64,000 nucleotides of DNA. It comes from Vreelandella titanicae BH1 (GTDB lineage: Bacteria > Pseudomonadota > Gammaproteobacteria > Pseudomonadales > Halomonadaceae). Numbering within the stretch: the first letter of the stretch is position 1; every line of letters begins with the position of its first letter. The DNA is taken from NCBI RefSeq assembly GCF_000336575.1, contig NZ_AOPO01000003.1, positions 310,001 to 374,000 of the forward strand, given 5' to 3'. The notes under the pieces are model-generated. The model was given only the letters and a program-made list of their open reading frames with translations, was not told the origin of the DNA and ran no database searches. Shown here in pieces: positions 26,312 to 35,863 of this stretch. A program made the translations under genes and the position numbers.

Positions 26312-27190
26312 TTAACGGCCAGCTTTGAGGCAGCCTACCACTACCAGCACGGTCGCGGCGGGTAGGCGCCAGTCGAGCACGCTCATGTTTGCTAGCACCA
26401 GCAGTAGGGCGGCTAGAATCGGCACGCCATACGCCAAGCTGCCCACAAGGCTCGCGTGCCCCCAGCGCAATGCTTTATCCCAGGCCACCATGGCTACTCC
26501 GTAAGGCCCCAAGCCCAGTGCGATGCCCGCGAGTAACGCTTCACCGCTGGGGAGGGCGAGGGTGCCTTCCAGTATTAAGCTGGCTGCCACGGCAATAGCG
26601 CAGGCAATCAGCAGTAGCCGCGGCAGCAGGGGTGTTAAGGCCACTGGTGCAGCTTGGCTTAACCATGAATAGATCGCCCAGCAGCAGGCGGCCAGCAGTG
26701 CTAGCGCGTAGCCCGTGGTGGCACCACCCAGCCCTCCACTGATGGTTTGAGGAACCAGCAGTAGCGAAGCGCCTGAAAACGCAATCAGAGCGCCGACCAC
26801 CCCTGCGATGCGCAGGCGGCCAAAACGACTCCATTGGCTGAGTAGCACAAACAGCACGGGCCAAGTGTAGGTAATTAACGCTGCTTCGGCGGCGGGGGCT
26901 AGCCGCATACCAATAAAGTAGGTGCTGACGGCGCCAAAGATGAGCAGTGGGATACCCATCCAAACGCTGAGTTGCCAACCCGCGCCGCAGGCAGCGACAT
27001 TAATACGGCGGCTTAATGGTAGCGTCGCCAATGATCCCGCTAACAGGGTAACGGCAGTTAACTGCAAGGGCGGTGTCGCTTTGGCAAACTCAGCCAGCAG
27101 CGGTGCCGAACTCCAAAGCATCACGGCCACCAGCGCCGCACCAACACTGTACCAACGTGGGAATAACGCAGGGGAGTGAACGGGATGCAT
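26312..27190 (-). CDS. DMT-superfamily (EamA) transporter
   Basis: The ATG at 27190 has a strong AAGGAGA site and gives 292 residues; an ATG at 27214 is less likely. About ten hydrophobic helices form two EamA repeats (ALVAVMLWSSAPLLAEFAKA onward; ALALLAACCWAIYSWLSQ onward). The paired Gly/Ala-rich helices and short loops fit amino-acid or metabolite exporters such as YddG, but identity is too weak to name a substrate. It is divergent from the LysR gene at 27292 with a 100-bp shared promoter region, so control by that regulator is likely. Confidence 0.82.
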   Translation of the reverse strand: MHPVHSPALFPRWYSVGAALVAVMLWSSAPLLAEFAKATPPLQLTAVTLLAGSLATLPLSRRINVAACGAGWQLSVWMGIPLLIFGAVSTYFIGMRLAPAAEAALITYTWPVLFVLLSQWSRFGRLRIAGVVGALIAFSGASLLLVPQTISGGLGGATTGYALALLAACCWAIYSWLSQAAPVALTPLLPRLLLIACAIAVAASLILEGTLALPSGEALLAGIALGLGPYGVAMVAWDKALRWGHASLVGSLAYGVPILAALLLVLANMSVLDWRLPAATVLVVVGCLKAGR

Positions 27191-27291
27191 AAGAGTTCTC
27201 CTTGATTTGAGCATGTACCGAGCAGCATACTCATCATCAATGCATCACAATATCGATCTTTTGTGATCGTTTTCATCAAGCTTGGTGATAT

Positions 27292-28164
27292 ATGCGTGCC
27301 CCCACGTTAGACCTAACCCTGCTACGCACCCTGGTGGCGATTGCGGACACTGGGAGTGTGACCGCAGCTGCTAAACGGTTGGCGTATACCCAGTCCACTG
27401 TGAGCATGCAGCTCCAGCGGTTAGAAGCGCAGCTCTCGCTCACGCTGCACGAGCGGGAAGGGCGGCGAATACGCTTTACCTCAGAAGGTGAACGCTTGCT
27501 TAACCACGCCCGACGGCTATTAGCACTTAACGATGACGCGTGGAGCGATATGCAGGCGCGCCAGGTGACAGGCGATCTTACTCTCGGCATTCCTGAAGAT
27601 TACGCTTCGTTGCTGCCTTCGGTGTTTGCCTACTTTCATCAGCTCTACCCCGCTGTGGGGTTAAAGGTGATCTGCGGCACTAGCGCGCATCTCGTTGAGC
27701 AGGTTAAAGCTAAAGAGCTGGATCTCGCCCTGGTGACCCGGCAGCGCAACTCGCCGGGCGGCGATGTGATTCGCCGGGAACCGCTGTTGTGGGCAGTCGG
27801 TATGAACCAGCAGCCGCTGCTAAGCGACCCGTTGCCGTTGGCGCTCTACTCACCGGGGGCTGACGTATTCCGTGAAGTGGCCGAGCAGGCGCTGCAATCG
27901 GCGGGGCGCAGCTGGCGCGTGGCCTATACCAGCCAATCCATGGCGGGGCTGGCGCCAATTGTGACCGCTGGGCTGGCCATCGTGGTGGTGACTCGCAGCA
28001 TGCTAACCCCTGCACTGAGACCGCTGGATGAGAGCAGTGGGCTGCCTGCGCTGCCGATGATTGAGTTGGCGCTGCACCGGGCGCCGCACCGACCTTCGGA
28101 GCCTGCGCGCCGTTTGGCAGAGTTAATACGCGATCAGCTGGCAGTGCCCGAACAAGCGTTATAA
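27292..28164 (+). CDS. LysR-family transcriptional regulator
   Basis: A 290-residue LysR protein starting MRAPTLDLTLLRTLVAIADTGSVTAAAKRL. The HTH lies at residues ~5-65 (TQSTVSMQLQRLEAQL) and the substrate-binding domain follows (GIPEDYASLLPSVFAYFHQLYP). The KELDLALVTRQ segment is typical of the type-2 periplasmic-binding fold. It is divergent from the EamA transporter, which is its probable target. The effector is unknown. Confidence 0.88.
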   Translation: MRAPTLDLTLLRTLVAIADTGSVTAAAKRLAYTQSTVSMQLQRLEAQLSLTLHEREGRRIRFTSEGERLLNHARRLLALNDDAWSDMQARQVTGDLTLGIPEDYASLLPSVFAYFHQLYPAVGLKVICGTSAHLVEQVKAKELDLALVTRQRNSPGGDVIRREPLLWAVGMNQQPLLSDPLPLALYSPGADVFREVAEQALQSAGRSWRVAYTSQSMAGLAPIVTAGLAIVVVTRSMLTPALRPLDESSGLPALPMIELALHRAPHRPSEPARRLAELIRDQLAVPEQAL

Positions 28165-28293
28165 AGTGGCTTTTGAGACCAAGTAGAGCCTAGGTAGTGC
28201 TTAGCGTTGATGGCCGTGTAGTGCTTTAATCAGCGTAAGGGAGCGTTACTGACTAGAATGAAGAGCAAATGAATTGGCTGTTAGGAGCACTGC

Positions 28294-28851
28294 ATGCACG
28301 AACTGGATCACTATATCTACCCGCATCGGGTGTTGCACTGGCTGGTGGCTGGCGCGGTGCTGCTCTCCTTGGCCAGCGGTTTAACGTTAGGCTTTTTGGG
28401 CTATGAACGCACCCTCGCTCTAGTCGGCAATATGTTGACGAACTTGCTGTATACCAGCCATAAGACGCTGGGTGTGCTGATCCTGTTGCTAATGACGCTA
28501 CGTATTATTACCCGCCTGGCCTTTGTGGTGCCTGACCATGAACCGCCTCTAAATGCCTTCGAGAGGGTGGTGAGTACCAGCGTTCACCATTTGCTCTACT
28601 TGGCGTTGGTCGTTATGCCTTTATTGGGCTGGGCGGCTACCGCAAGCGGCGGCTTTCCCGTGGAGTTTTTCCACTGGCATTTACCCGGTTTGATTGGCGA
28701 GCGCGAGCAACTATCTGAGCAACTCTTTATGTGGCATGGGCGCCTGGGGTGGGCCATTTTAGGTTTGGTGGTACTGCACGTCGCCGGTGCCATGTTCCAT
28801 TGGAAAATCAAACGCGATAACGTTATGAAACGTATGAGCCTGTTTGATTAA
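28294..28851 (+). CDS. Cytochrome b561-family membrane protein
   Basis: A 185-residue protein with four hydrophobic helices. Candidate haem-ligand His residues appear in the pattern of bacterial b561: LHWL in helix 1, TSHKTLG in helix 2, FHWH between helices, and WHGRLGW and LHVAGAMFHWK in the last two. These di-haem b proteins carry electrons between quinols and periplasmic acceptors and include the superoxide:ubiquinone oxidoreductase CybB. The coding sequence is complete, with a TTAGGAG-like site before the ATG. It is convergent with the diguanylate cyclase and seems to stand alone. The electron partner is unknown. Confidence 0.88.
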   Translation: MHELDHYIYPHRVLHWLVAGAVLLSLASGLTLGFLGYERTLALVGNMLTNLLYTSHKTLGVLILLLMTLRIITRLAFVVPDHEPPLNAFERVVSTSVHHLLYLALVVMPLLGWAATASGGFPVEFFHWHLPGLIGEREQLSEQLFMWHGRLGWAILGLVVLHVAGAMFHWKIKRDNVMKRMSLFD

Positions 28852-28867
28852 TGACCAAGGTTAATAC

Positions 28868-30673
28868 CTAACTCGCCGAGCCGTAGCGATAGAACTCTAC
28901 CGCTTGGCGTGATTTGACAGCGTACATATGGCTATCGGCTTCACGCAGTAAACTCTCAAGAGTGGCACCCTCTGTTCCCTGGCAAGTGCTTACCCCAATG
29001 CTCACGCTAACACTAACTCGCTCGCCGCAGGGGAGTTTGATGGGTGAGCGAATGGCTTCGTCGATACGTGCCTGTATATTCTCAAGCGTATCGTGAGGTT
29101 CGATGTTCTCCATGATAATAATAAACTCATCACCACCAAAGCGTGCACAGTGGTCACCGGTACGCGCCATATGGGCAATACGTTTGGCAATTTGTTGTAA
29201 GACAAAATCACCTGCCTCATGGCCGTAGCAGTCGTTAATGGGTTTGAAACGATCCAGATCAAGCATCAGGAGCGCCAAGCGATGGCCGTTTTGACGATTA
29301 CGCTCCAGAGCTTCTGCGGCGCAGCGCGCCAGGCCATGGCGATTTAATAAACCGGTCAGCATATCGCCGTTGGCTAAATGCTCTAGCGCTTTAGTTCGGG
29401 CAGCGACTTTTTGTTCCAGCACGGCTTCCTGCTTTTTTAGCGCAGCTAGCATAGCGGCTTGAGCGCGCTCTTTTTGCCGTTTAAGTTTGTTAAAGCGTGA
29501 TGCCAGTGCAAGCGAAAGCAGTAACATTTCTAGCGCCGAGCCAATTTGAATGCCGTGTAGGGTAATAAAATTAGCCGGCAGTATGCCCAGGTTGCGGAGT
29601 GCAAAGACACCTGCACCCAGCAGAAATATCGACCACGCAAACACGAAGAATCTAGCGCTGGGTATGCGTCGAAAGCTGCAGTAGCTGCCGCATATCAGGA
29701 GCAGTAAAGCCGCCATAAACCCCGTCACATCCATTAGGTGGAGGGCCGCAGGAATGGGCAGCAGCAGCGAGGCAATGACGGCGAGCCAACAGTAGCTGCG
29801 AAAGGTGTTTAATACCTGGTGCCAGCGTGGGCAGTACGTCTCTGTGTTTAGGAAGCTCTGCGCAAACAGTGTGGCCATGGTAGAGGCAAAGGTGAAACCG
29901 AGCGCCACCAAGCGAGACGTGTTCTCACCCAGAAAACTCCAAAACATGAGTGTGCCAATGCCGTTAAACGCCAGAATGGCAAGTCCAAAGCCAGCGACAA
30001 ATAGCGAGTAGTGAAGAAATGCGCGCTCTTTTAAGCCAAAAAATAGCAGTAAGTTATATAAACCCATCGCCAGCAGCATGCCAAAGTAGGTCGCCAGCCA
30101 AAAATTATGACGATCATTTTGGGTATAAAACACCTCTGGCGTTAATAAGTTATAGTTAAGCATCTTGCTGCCTGAGGCAGCCACATGGGTATACAGCGTG
30201 ACGGTTTCAAAGGCGGCCAGCTCCAGTGGAAAAACCGCCTGCCGGTGGGCGAGCGCGCGTTGTTCAACGGGAACCGCGCTGCCGCTTTGCTGCACATCGC
30301 GGAGCTGTTGGCGAAGCGTATAAAGGGTAACGTAATCCAAGAACGGGTATTCAAACTCCACGATCCAACGCTGGGGTTCCGACGAATCATTGCGCACCTG
30401 AGTGCGCAGCCACACATCACCACGGGTATAGCCGAAATTTAAATCTTGGGCTTGGTGCGTGGGTGTAAAAGTACGCGATTGGGCGAGCAAATCGTTAAGC
30501 GTTACAGACTGTTCGTCGGCGTGCCAGAACTCGTTATAAGGGGCAAGTGAATAGCTCGCCTGGCTTGGCGATGCGGATAGGAGAGTATTTGCCTGCGCCC
30601 AGGGCATAAAACAAACCGCAAGCAGCAGCAATAAGCCGGTGTAAACACCCGCTGTTAAACGTTGTGCATGCAT
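28868..30673 (-). CDS. 7TMR-DISM sensor diguanylate cyclase (GGDEF)
   Basis: A 601-residue protein with a signal peptide (to about residue 28), a periplasmic 7TMR-DISMED2 beta domain (~35-165; SLAPYNEFWHADEQSVTLNDL, TRGDVWLRTQVRN), and seven helices at ~185-385. A short coiled-coil (KRQKERAQAAMLAALKKQEAVLEQKVAARTKA is its core region, ~residues 400-432) leads to a GGDEF domain at ~435-595. The active motif is an intact GGDEF (near 513-517), and RTGD nine residues earlier forms an inhibitory I-site. It should make cyclic-di-GMP in response to an extracellular ligand, probably a carbohydrate-like compound by analogy with the sensor family. It stands alone, convergent with the b561 gene. Confidence 0.92.
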   Translation of the reverse strand: MHAQRLTAGVYTGLLLLLAVCFMPWAQANTLLSASPSQASYSLAPYNEFWHADEQSVTLNDLLAQSRTFTPTHQAQDLNFGYTRGDVWLRTQVRNDSSEPQRWIVEFEYPFLDYVTLYTLRQQLRDVQQSGSAVPVEQRALAHRQAVFPLELAAFETVTLYTHVAASGSKMLNYNLLTPEVFYTQNDRHNFWLATYFGMLLAMGLYNLLLFFGLKERAFLHYSLFVAGFGLAILAFNGIGTLMFWSFLGENTSRLVALGFTFASTMATLFAQSFLNTETYCPRWHQVLNTFRSYCWLAVIASLLLPIPAALHLMDVTGFMAALLLLICGSYCSFRRIPSARFFVFAWSIFLLGAGVFALRNLGILPANFITLHGIQIGSALEMLLLSLALASRFNKLKRQKERAQAAMLAALKKQEAVLEQKVAARTKALEHLANGDMLTGLLNRHGLARCAAEALERNRQNGHRLALLMLDLDRFKPINDCYGHEAGDFVLQQIAKRIAHMARTGDHCARFGGDEFIIIMENIEPHDTLENIQARIDEAIRSPIKLPCGERVSVSVSIGVSTCQGTEGATLESLLREADSHMYAVKSRQAVEFYRYGSAS

Positions 30674-30879
30674 AGGGTATCGCTTTTTTCGTTTTTTTAC
30701 CCCGTTCGCTGTTCCCTGGGTTCCCTTACCCGCCGGGGGCCGCTAATTCGTCGGCATAGCGCTCAGATGCGGTTTGCATGCCACCCCGCTCAAAAGCAGC
30801 TCAAATTTCCTTGTGCCGTACGATAAGCTCTTTGAGTGTAGTTGGCTTTGGTGAAAGGAAACGTTGAAAACTCTCATGC

Positions 30880-31746
30880 TTAAGTCATAGCACGACTTAA
30901 ATGTTGCGTAAGTCGTTGAATGAGTTGCCCGCTGTGGCGCCAAAAATGCCAGTACAAGGGCACTGCTAAAAAATGACCGGGAGCAACACTGGCTAGTTGG
31001 CCACTGGCCATTAATTCGCCGACCTGCAACTGAGGCATCATGCCGTAACCGACCCCGGCTGTGGCTAAGCGCACAAACCCTTCTGAAGATGGGCAGAGGT
31101 GATAAGGAAAGTGGCCGTGATAGCCGCACTGAGCAAGAAAGCGATGCTGCAACTGATCGTGAGGGCCGAAGACGATGGCTGGCGCGGATTGAAAGCTCTC
31201 TTTGCAAGGGCCTTCTGGAAAGTAGCGTTCGATATAAGCCGGTGTCGCCAAAGGGTGGTAGCGCATTTCTCCCAGCGCAACACTGCGTGCACCGGCTATC
31301 GGTTGTGGTGTGGCGCACAGGCAGGCCGCTACATCGCCATCGCGCAAGCGCTTGAGTCCGACATCCTGGTCTTCAATCACCAAATCCAGCAGTAAACCCT
31401 CCTCTTGGCAGATCGTGGCAACGGCCTCGGCCCACCAAGTGACCAAGCTATCCGCATTGATAGCAATCCGCAGACGCGGCGCCTGGTCATCCAGCGTGGG
31501 TAGGGAGCCGCGGAGATCGCGCTCTAATAGCTGTACTTGCTGGTAATGGGTCAACAGCCGCTGGCCCGCAGGGGTCGGCGCTAGATGAGGAGAGCGTATA
31601 AGCACCGGCTGCCCAAGGCGAACCTCCAGTGCCTTAATGCGCTGGGAGACAGCTGACTGCGAAAGCCCCAGTACATCGCCTGCGCGCTCAAAACCGTCGC
31701 ACTCCACCACGATTGCCAAGGCATGAAGCAGTTTATAATCCAGCAT
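30880..31746 (-). CDS. argP: LysR-family regulator, ArgP (IciA)-like
   Basis: The ATG at 31746 (MLDYKLLHALAIVVECDGFERAGDVLGLSQSAVSQRIKALE) gives 288 residues and matches the ArgP N-terminus and length; an ATG at 31785 is upstream of the family start. ArgP binds lysine or arginine and controls the amino-acid exporter ArgO/LysE, and in E. coli dapB, lysC and others. The usual divergent LysE/ArgO partner is not here; the divergent neighbour is an imelysin gene ~200 bp away. The gene may therefore act in trans. Family placement is good; exact orthology with ArgP is moderate. Confidence 0.8.
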   Translation of the reverse strand: MLDYKLLHALAIVVECDGFERAGDVLGLSQSAVSQRIKALEVRLGQPVLIRSPHLAPTPAGQRLLTHYQQVQLLERDLRGSLPTLDDQAPRLRIAINADSLVTWWAEAVATICQEEGLLLDLVIEDQDVGLKRLRDGDVAACLCATPQPIAGARSVALGEMRYHPLATPAYIERYFPEGPCKESFQSAPAIVFGPHDQLQHRFLAQCGYHGHFPYHLCPSSEGFVRLATAGVGYGMMPQLQVGELMASGQLASVAPGHFLAVPLYWHFWRHSGQLIQRLTQHLSRAMT

Positions 31747-31954
31747 GTCGGTTTTCCCAAGGCAGCAAAAAGTGACACAGAGCAAAAAATGGTGATGAAA
31801 CGGCGTAGTGCTCTCTATTTAAGATCAAATAGGATTGAATCTCATAGGTCAATGAATTACATTTCAGGCAGGGCTAGAGCACCAAAACCCTCTCGGGTTG
31901 CCTAGCACTTTATGTGAGTAGTTTCTGTAATGCCACAGCCTAAAGGACACTGTA

Positions 31955-33250
31955 ATGCCCGCCATCATGCTCCGTCGCCCTCTTGCTGGCATCGTTGCGC
32001 TTAGCGCGCTGATGCCTTTTGCCCCAGTTGCTGTCGACACCGCTGCTGCTGACACCGTTAGCGCTGACGCCGTGGTTAAACACTACGCCGATCTGGCTCA
32101 TGCCAATTACGCCGATGCACTGAATGCTGCCCAAGCATTGAACGAGCGTATCGACGAATTGCTCGCCAATCCCACGGCCGAAACCCTGAGCGCAGCCAAG
32201 CAAGCCTGGCTGCAGGCGCGGGTGCCTTATCAGCAGAGCGAAGTGTTTCGTTTTGGTAATGCGGTGGTGGACGATTGGGAAGGACAGCTCAACGCCTGGC
32301 CTCTGGACGAAGGCATGATCGATTATGTCGAAGGCGACGACTACCAGCATGAGCTGGGTAACGAAGGCGCCACTGCTAATATTATTGCCAACGAGCAAAT
32401 CACTGTCGGCGGCGAAACTCTGGACGTTAGCGACATTACCCCAGCATTACTCGCCGACCTGAATGAAATTGGCGGCTCGGAGGCTAACGTCGCCAGCGGC
32501 TATCACGCCATCGAGTTTCTGCTCTGGGGGCAGGATCTGCATGGCTTTGAGGAAGGCAACGGCGAACGACCGGTGAGTGATTACCAAACCGGCGATGACT
32601 GCACTCATGGCCACTGCGATCGCCGCCGCAGCTATCTGGACGCGGTGTCCGACCTGCTCGTTGACGACCTTGAGTGGATGGTGGCCCAGTGGGCGCCGGA
32701 AACTGAAGGCAACTATCGCCAGGAGCTGCTGGCGGAGAGCGATCAGGAAGGCCTGCGCCGCATGCTGTTTGGCATGGGCTCGCTGTCGCTTGGCGAGCTG
32801 GCGGGTGAGCGCATGAAGGTAGCGCTGGAAGCCAACTCTTTTGAGGATGAACACGACTGCTTCAGTGACAATACCCACAACTCTCACTACTACAACGGCC
32901 AGGGTGTTCAGAATATCTACACCGGCAGCTATCAACGCCTTGATGGCAGTGTGGTAGAGGGGCCTTCGCTGCAAGACTTACTGTCTCAAGCAGATAGCGA
33001 GCTAGCCGACACCCTTGGTGCGCAGCTTGAAGCCACCATGGCGAGGCTTGATGCTATCAAGCAGGCGGCTGAAGCGGAAAGCTCGCCGATGGCATTCGAT
33101 ATGATGATTGCGCCGGGTAACGAGCAGGGCAGTGAATTGATCAACGAGGCGATTCTCTCCCTGGTGGCGCAAACAGGGTCTATCGAACAGGCCGCAGGTG
33201 AACTGGGCGTGACCTCCCTACAGCCTGATGATGCCGGTCACCGGTTCTAG
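31955..33250 (+). CDS. Imelysin-family periplasmic iron-regulated protein (copy 1)
   Basis: A 431-residue protein with a signal peptide (PLAGIVALSALMPFAPVAV) and an M75/imelysin helical-bundle domain over nearly its whole length. The signature GxHxxE appears as SGYHAIEFLLWGQD near residue 185. Despite the peptidase M75 name, family members characterised structurally are iron-uptake or haem-related periplasmic proteins without shown proteolysis. It opens a four-gene unit: imelysin, DUF1111 di-haem protein, imelysin 2, DUF1513. The same set recurs in many marine and soil proteobacteria, often under iron control. A weak hairpin follows the stop, so expression of downstream genes may be attenuated. 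Confidence 0.92.
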   Translation: MPAIMLRRPLAGIVALSALMPFAPVAVDTAAADTVSADAVVKHYADLAHANYADALNAAQALNERIDELLANPTAETLSAAKQAWLQARVPYQQSEVFRFGNAVVDDWEGQLNAWPLDEGMIDYVEGDDYQHELGNEGATANIIANEQITVGGETLDVSDITPALLADLNEIGGSEANVASGYHAIEFLLWGQDLHGFEEGNGERPVSDYQTGDDCTHGHCDRRRSYLDAVSDLLVDDLEWMVAQWAPETEGNYRQELLAESDQEGLRRMLFGMGSLSLGELAGERMKVALEANSFEDEHDCFSDNTHNSHYYNGQGVQNIYTGSYQRLDGSVVEGPSLQDLLSQADSELADTLGAQLEATMARLDAIKQAAEAESSPMAFDMMIAPGNEQGSELINEAILSLVAQTGSIEQAAGELGVTSLQPDDAGHRF

Positions 33251-33270
33251 AGCGGACTAGCGTCTACCAT

Positions 33271-33302
33271 GAGCCGCCGATAGTGTTGCTATCGCGCGGC
33301 TC
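33271..33302 (+). terminator. Hairpin after imelysin copy 1 (possible attenuating terminator)
   Basis: Arms GAGCCG/CGGCTC with an inner CGATAG/CTATCG stem form an interrupted hairpin followed by TGTTGGTTTT, in the 91-bp gap before the di-haem gene. Its position inside a probable operon suggests partial termination. Confidence 0.5.
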
Positions 33303-33341
33303 TGTTGGTTTTGTCAGTATCTTCCTTCTCAAGGTATCACC

Positions 33342-34811
33342 ATGTACCGCTTACCCCGGTTTATTGTCCTAGCCAAGTGGGTGCCCAGCACATTAGCCCA
33401 CAGCAGTTTCTTACTGTTCTTGTTGGCCGTGCCCTTGCAGGCAGCCGAATCACCTATACAAAATGCGCCACCTAGCCAAGATTATCCCATTCAAACGACG
33501 CCCATGAGTGGTGGCGATGGCTCGGTGGAGCAGTTTGACCATAACGCCTATTCGCTGCCGTTGGGTAATATGTCGATGACCAAGCGGCTGGATTTCAGCG
33601 TCGGTAACAGCTTCTTTCGCAACCCTTGGGTGGCGGCGCCCGCCAGCACCGAGGCCCGGGATGGCCTGGGGCCGCTGCTCAATACCAATAGCTGCCAGGG
33701 GTGCCACCTTAAAGATGGTCGGGGGCACCCACCCACCGGCGACGAAAACCCCATCGCGCTGTTTCTGCGCCTCTCGCTACCCGCAAGCCAAGCGGATCCA
33801 GAAACACTGGAGCAGCGGGGCGCGCTTCCGGTACCTAACTACGGTTTGCAGCTCCAAACCGCGGCGATTAGCGGTGCCAAGCCCGAGGCCAAGCTGGTGA
33901 TTGAGTATCGTCCTCGGGAAGTGAGTTTCACCGATGGCACCAGCGTCACCTTGCAGGAGCCGCTCTACTCGATTGCCGAGCCCGCTTACGGAGAGCTGCC
34001 GGAGTCACTGCAAACCTCGCCACGGTTGGCACCGCCAATGATTGGCCTGGGCCTGCTAGAAGCGATTCCTGAAGCTGACCTTATCGCTGCCGCAGACCCT
34101 GACGATGCTGATGGCGACGGGATTTCCGGCCGCTACAACCAGGTATGGGATGTGCGCAGTGGTACCACGGTGCTAGGGCGTTTTGGCTGGAAAGCCGGCG
34201 AGCCCAGCATTGAGCAGCAGGGGCTGCACGCCTTTGCCGGGGATATGGGGCTGACCTCCAGTCTGGTGCCACAAACCGACTGCATGGAGAGCCAGGGGTG
34301 CGATGATTTTCCTAACGGTGGCACGCCTGAGGTCAGCGATGACGTGGCCGACTTCGTGACCTTCTACGCCTCCAGCTTGGCGGTACCGATGCGACGCAAT
34401 ATGGATGACCCAGCGGTGAAACAGGGCGCTGAGAGATTTAACGCGCTCGGCTGCGCGAGCTGCCATACGCCGCGCCATCGCACCGCTGCGGATGCTGCCC
34501 GTCCGGCGCTAGCCAATCAGGAAATATGGCCCTATAGCGACCTACTGCTCCACGATCTGGGCGATGCCCTGGCTGATCATCGCAGCGAGTTCCAGGCCGA
34601 TGGCCGCGAATGGCGCACCCCGCCGCTGTGGGGCATCGGCTTGGCGCAAACGGTTAACCCCCGGGCTGGTTTTCTCCACGATGGTCGCGCCCGCACTCTG
34701 GAAGAGGCGATACTCTGGCACGGTGGTGAGGCAGAAAGCGCTACCCAGGGCTATCGCGCATTGCCCGCTGACCAGCGAGCGGAACTTATACGTTTCCTTG
34801 AATCCCTGTAA
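33342..34811 (+). CDS. Di-haem thiol-oxidoreductase-like protein (DUF1111)
   Basis: A 489-residue exported protein with a signal peptide ending near residue 32 (LAVPLQAAES). Two CxxCH haem c motifs are present: CQGCH near residue 117 and CASCH near 371. Between them lies the DUF1111 core (FGWKAGEPSIEQQGLHAFAGDMGLTSSLVP) and near the end WRTPPLWGIGL and FLHDGRARTLEEAILWHGGEA. This architecture is that of the di-haem peroxidase-like DHOR family. It sits between two imelysin genes (91 and 23 bp gaps), which suggests a periplasmic iron-redox step coupled to iron capture. The actual reaction is unknown. Confidence 0.92.
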   Translation: MYRLPRFIVLAKWVPSTLAHSSFLLFLLAVPLQAAESPIQNAPPSQDYPIQTTPMSGGDGSVEQFDHNAYSLPLGNMSMTKRLDFSVGNSFFRNPWVAAPASTEARDGLGPLLNTNSCQGCHLKDGRGHPPTGDENPIALFLRLSLPASQADPETLEQRGALPVPNYGLQLQTAAISGAKPEAKLVIEYRPREVSFTDGTSVTLQEPLYSIAEPAYGELPESLQTSPRLAPPMIGLGLLEAIPEADLIAAADPDDADGDGISGRYNQVWDVRSGTTVLGRFGWKAGEPSIEQQGLHAFAGDMGLTSSLVPQTDCMESQGCDDFPNGGTPEVSDDVADFVTFYASSLAVPMRRNMDDPAVKQGAERFNALGCASCHTPRHRTAADAARPALANQEIWPYSDLLLHDLGDALADHRSEFQADGREWRTPPLWGIGLAQTVNPRAGFLHDGRARTLEEAILWHGGEAESATQGYRALPADQRAELIRFLESL

Positions 34812-34834
34812 GTCATTACTGTTAAGGAGTTAAC

Positions 34835-35860
34835 GTGATCGCATCTCTTCGCCGCCTGAGTTTGCTGGCTTGCGCGCTACTCGCGACGCCGCTCTCTTTT
34901 GCTACGGACACCCCTACGCCGCGGGAAATGTGGCACGGCGCGGTGGAACTTCAGTATGCTGAGCTGAGCGCCGCCTCCGAGCGCCTGGAAGCTAGCGCCG
35001 CACGCTTTTGCCAGAGCCCAGACGAAGCGCTCAGACAGCGGCTGGAAAATGACTGGCTGAGCGCCTATCAAGCTTGGCAGGCGGTGCGTTTTATTCAGTT
35101 CGGCCCGGTCGAGCAGAATAGCCGAGGCTGGCAACTGCAATTCTGGCCAGACCGTAAAAACCTGGTGGGCAGCAAGGTGCGCGGCTGGCTGAAGGCAGCC
35201 GAAGCCCCGGATGCCCAAGATATCGCCAGTGACAGCGTGGCGATTCAAGGCTTTCCCGCCCTTGAATACTTGCTTTATGACGACGCCATGGACGAACAGG
35301 CCCTGAGCGACCCTGGAGCCTGCTCGCTGATGCAGGCCATCACCACGCATCTTGCTGATACCACAAGCGCGCTGCATCGCGACTGGCAGGCCTTTGGCGA
35401 GCACTATCTTGAGACTCCTGACTACACGGAGACCACGCTGGCGAGCGCCATCCAGGCTCTCGAAATACTCGAAGATAAACGGCTCGGTGAGCCCATGGGC
35501 CTTAAAGGCGCACCCGCCAACGGCTACTTGGCGGAAGCGTGGCGAAGCGGACAAACGGTTCGATTGGTAGAGAGCAGCCTGGAGGGTCTGCGTACCGGCT
35601 TCTTGCCGGGGCTCACCGCGCTGTTGCGCGAGGCCGATGCGCTGCCGCTCGCCGAGGCGTTTCGTGATCAGTTGGATAAGACACTCGTTCAGGCCAGCGA
35701 ACTGCCACCGGGCTTGGTGCCTTCCCTTGAAGACGAAGAGGCGTTTCGCGGTCTGCAGTCGCTCTACCTCGACATCAGCCAGCTACGCCATCTACTGGGT
35801 AACGAGATCGCTGGTGAACTGGGGCTGGTACGAGGCTTTAACTCCAGCGATGGGGATTGA
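34835..35860 (+). CDS. Imelysin-family periplasmic protein (copy 2)
   Basis: A 341-residue protein with a signal peptide (SLLACALLATPLSFA). It carries the imelysin bundle with SAYQAWQAVRFIQFGPVEQNSRGWQLQFWPD and a signature segment GFPALEYLLYD near residue 140, where the His of GxHxxE is Pro. The C-terminal part (GLQSLYLDISQLRHLLGNEIAGELGLVRGFNSSDGD) matches the shorter imelysin group found in this operon type. It starts 23 bp after the di-haem gene and ends 3 bp before the DUF1513 gene, so translation is tightly coupled. The Pro substitution suggests metal binding different from copy 1. Confidence 0.9.
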   Translation: MIASLRRLSLLACALLATPLSFATDTPTPREMWHGAVELQYAELSAASERLEASAARFCQSPDEALRQRLENDWLSAYQAWQAVRFIQFGPVEQNSRGWQLQFWPDRKNLVGSKVRGWLKAAEAPDAQDIASDSVAIQGFPALEYLLYDDAMDEQALSDPGACSLMQAITTHLADTTSALHRDWQAFGEHYLETPDYTETTLASAIQALEILEDKRLGEPMGLKGAPANGYLAEAWRSGQTVRLVESSLEGLRTGFLPGLTALLREADALPLAEAFRDQLDKTLVQASELPPGLVPSLEDEEAFRGLQSLYLDISQLRHLLGNEIAGELGLVRGFNSSDGD

Positions 35861-35863
35861 ACC

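Noticed and set aside
30743-31318. A 191-codon open frame on the minus strand overlapping the ArgP-like gene
   Set aside because: It is in another frame of a gene with clear LysR domains; composition is Arg/Ser-rich as expected of a shifted frame.
34877-35554. A 225-codon minus-strand open frame opposite the second imelysin gene
   Set aside because: The plus strand encodes a complete imelysin protein in a tight operon; the opposite frame is a by-product of codon bias.
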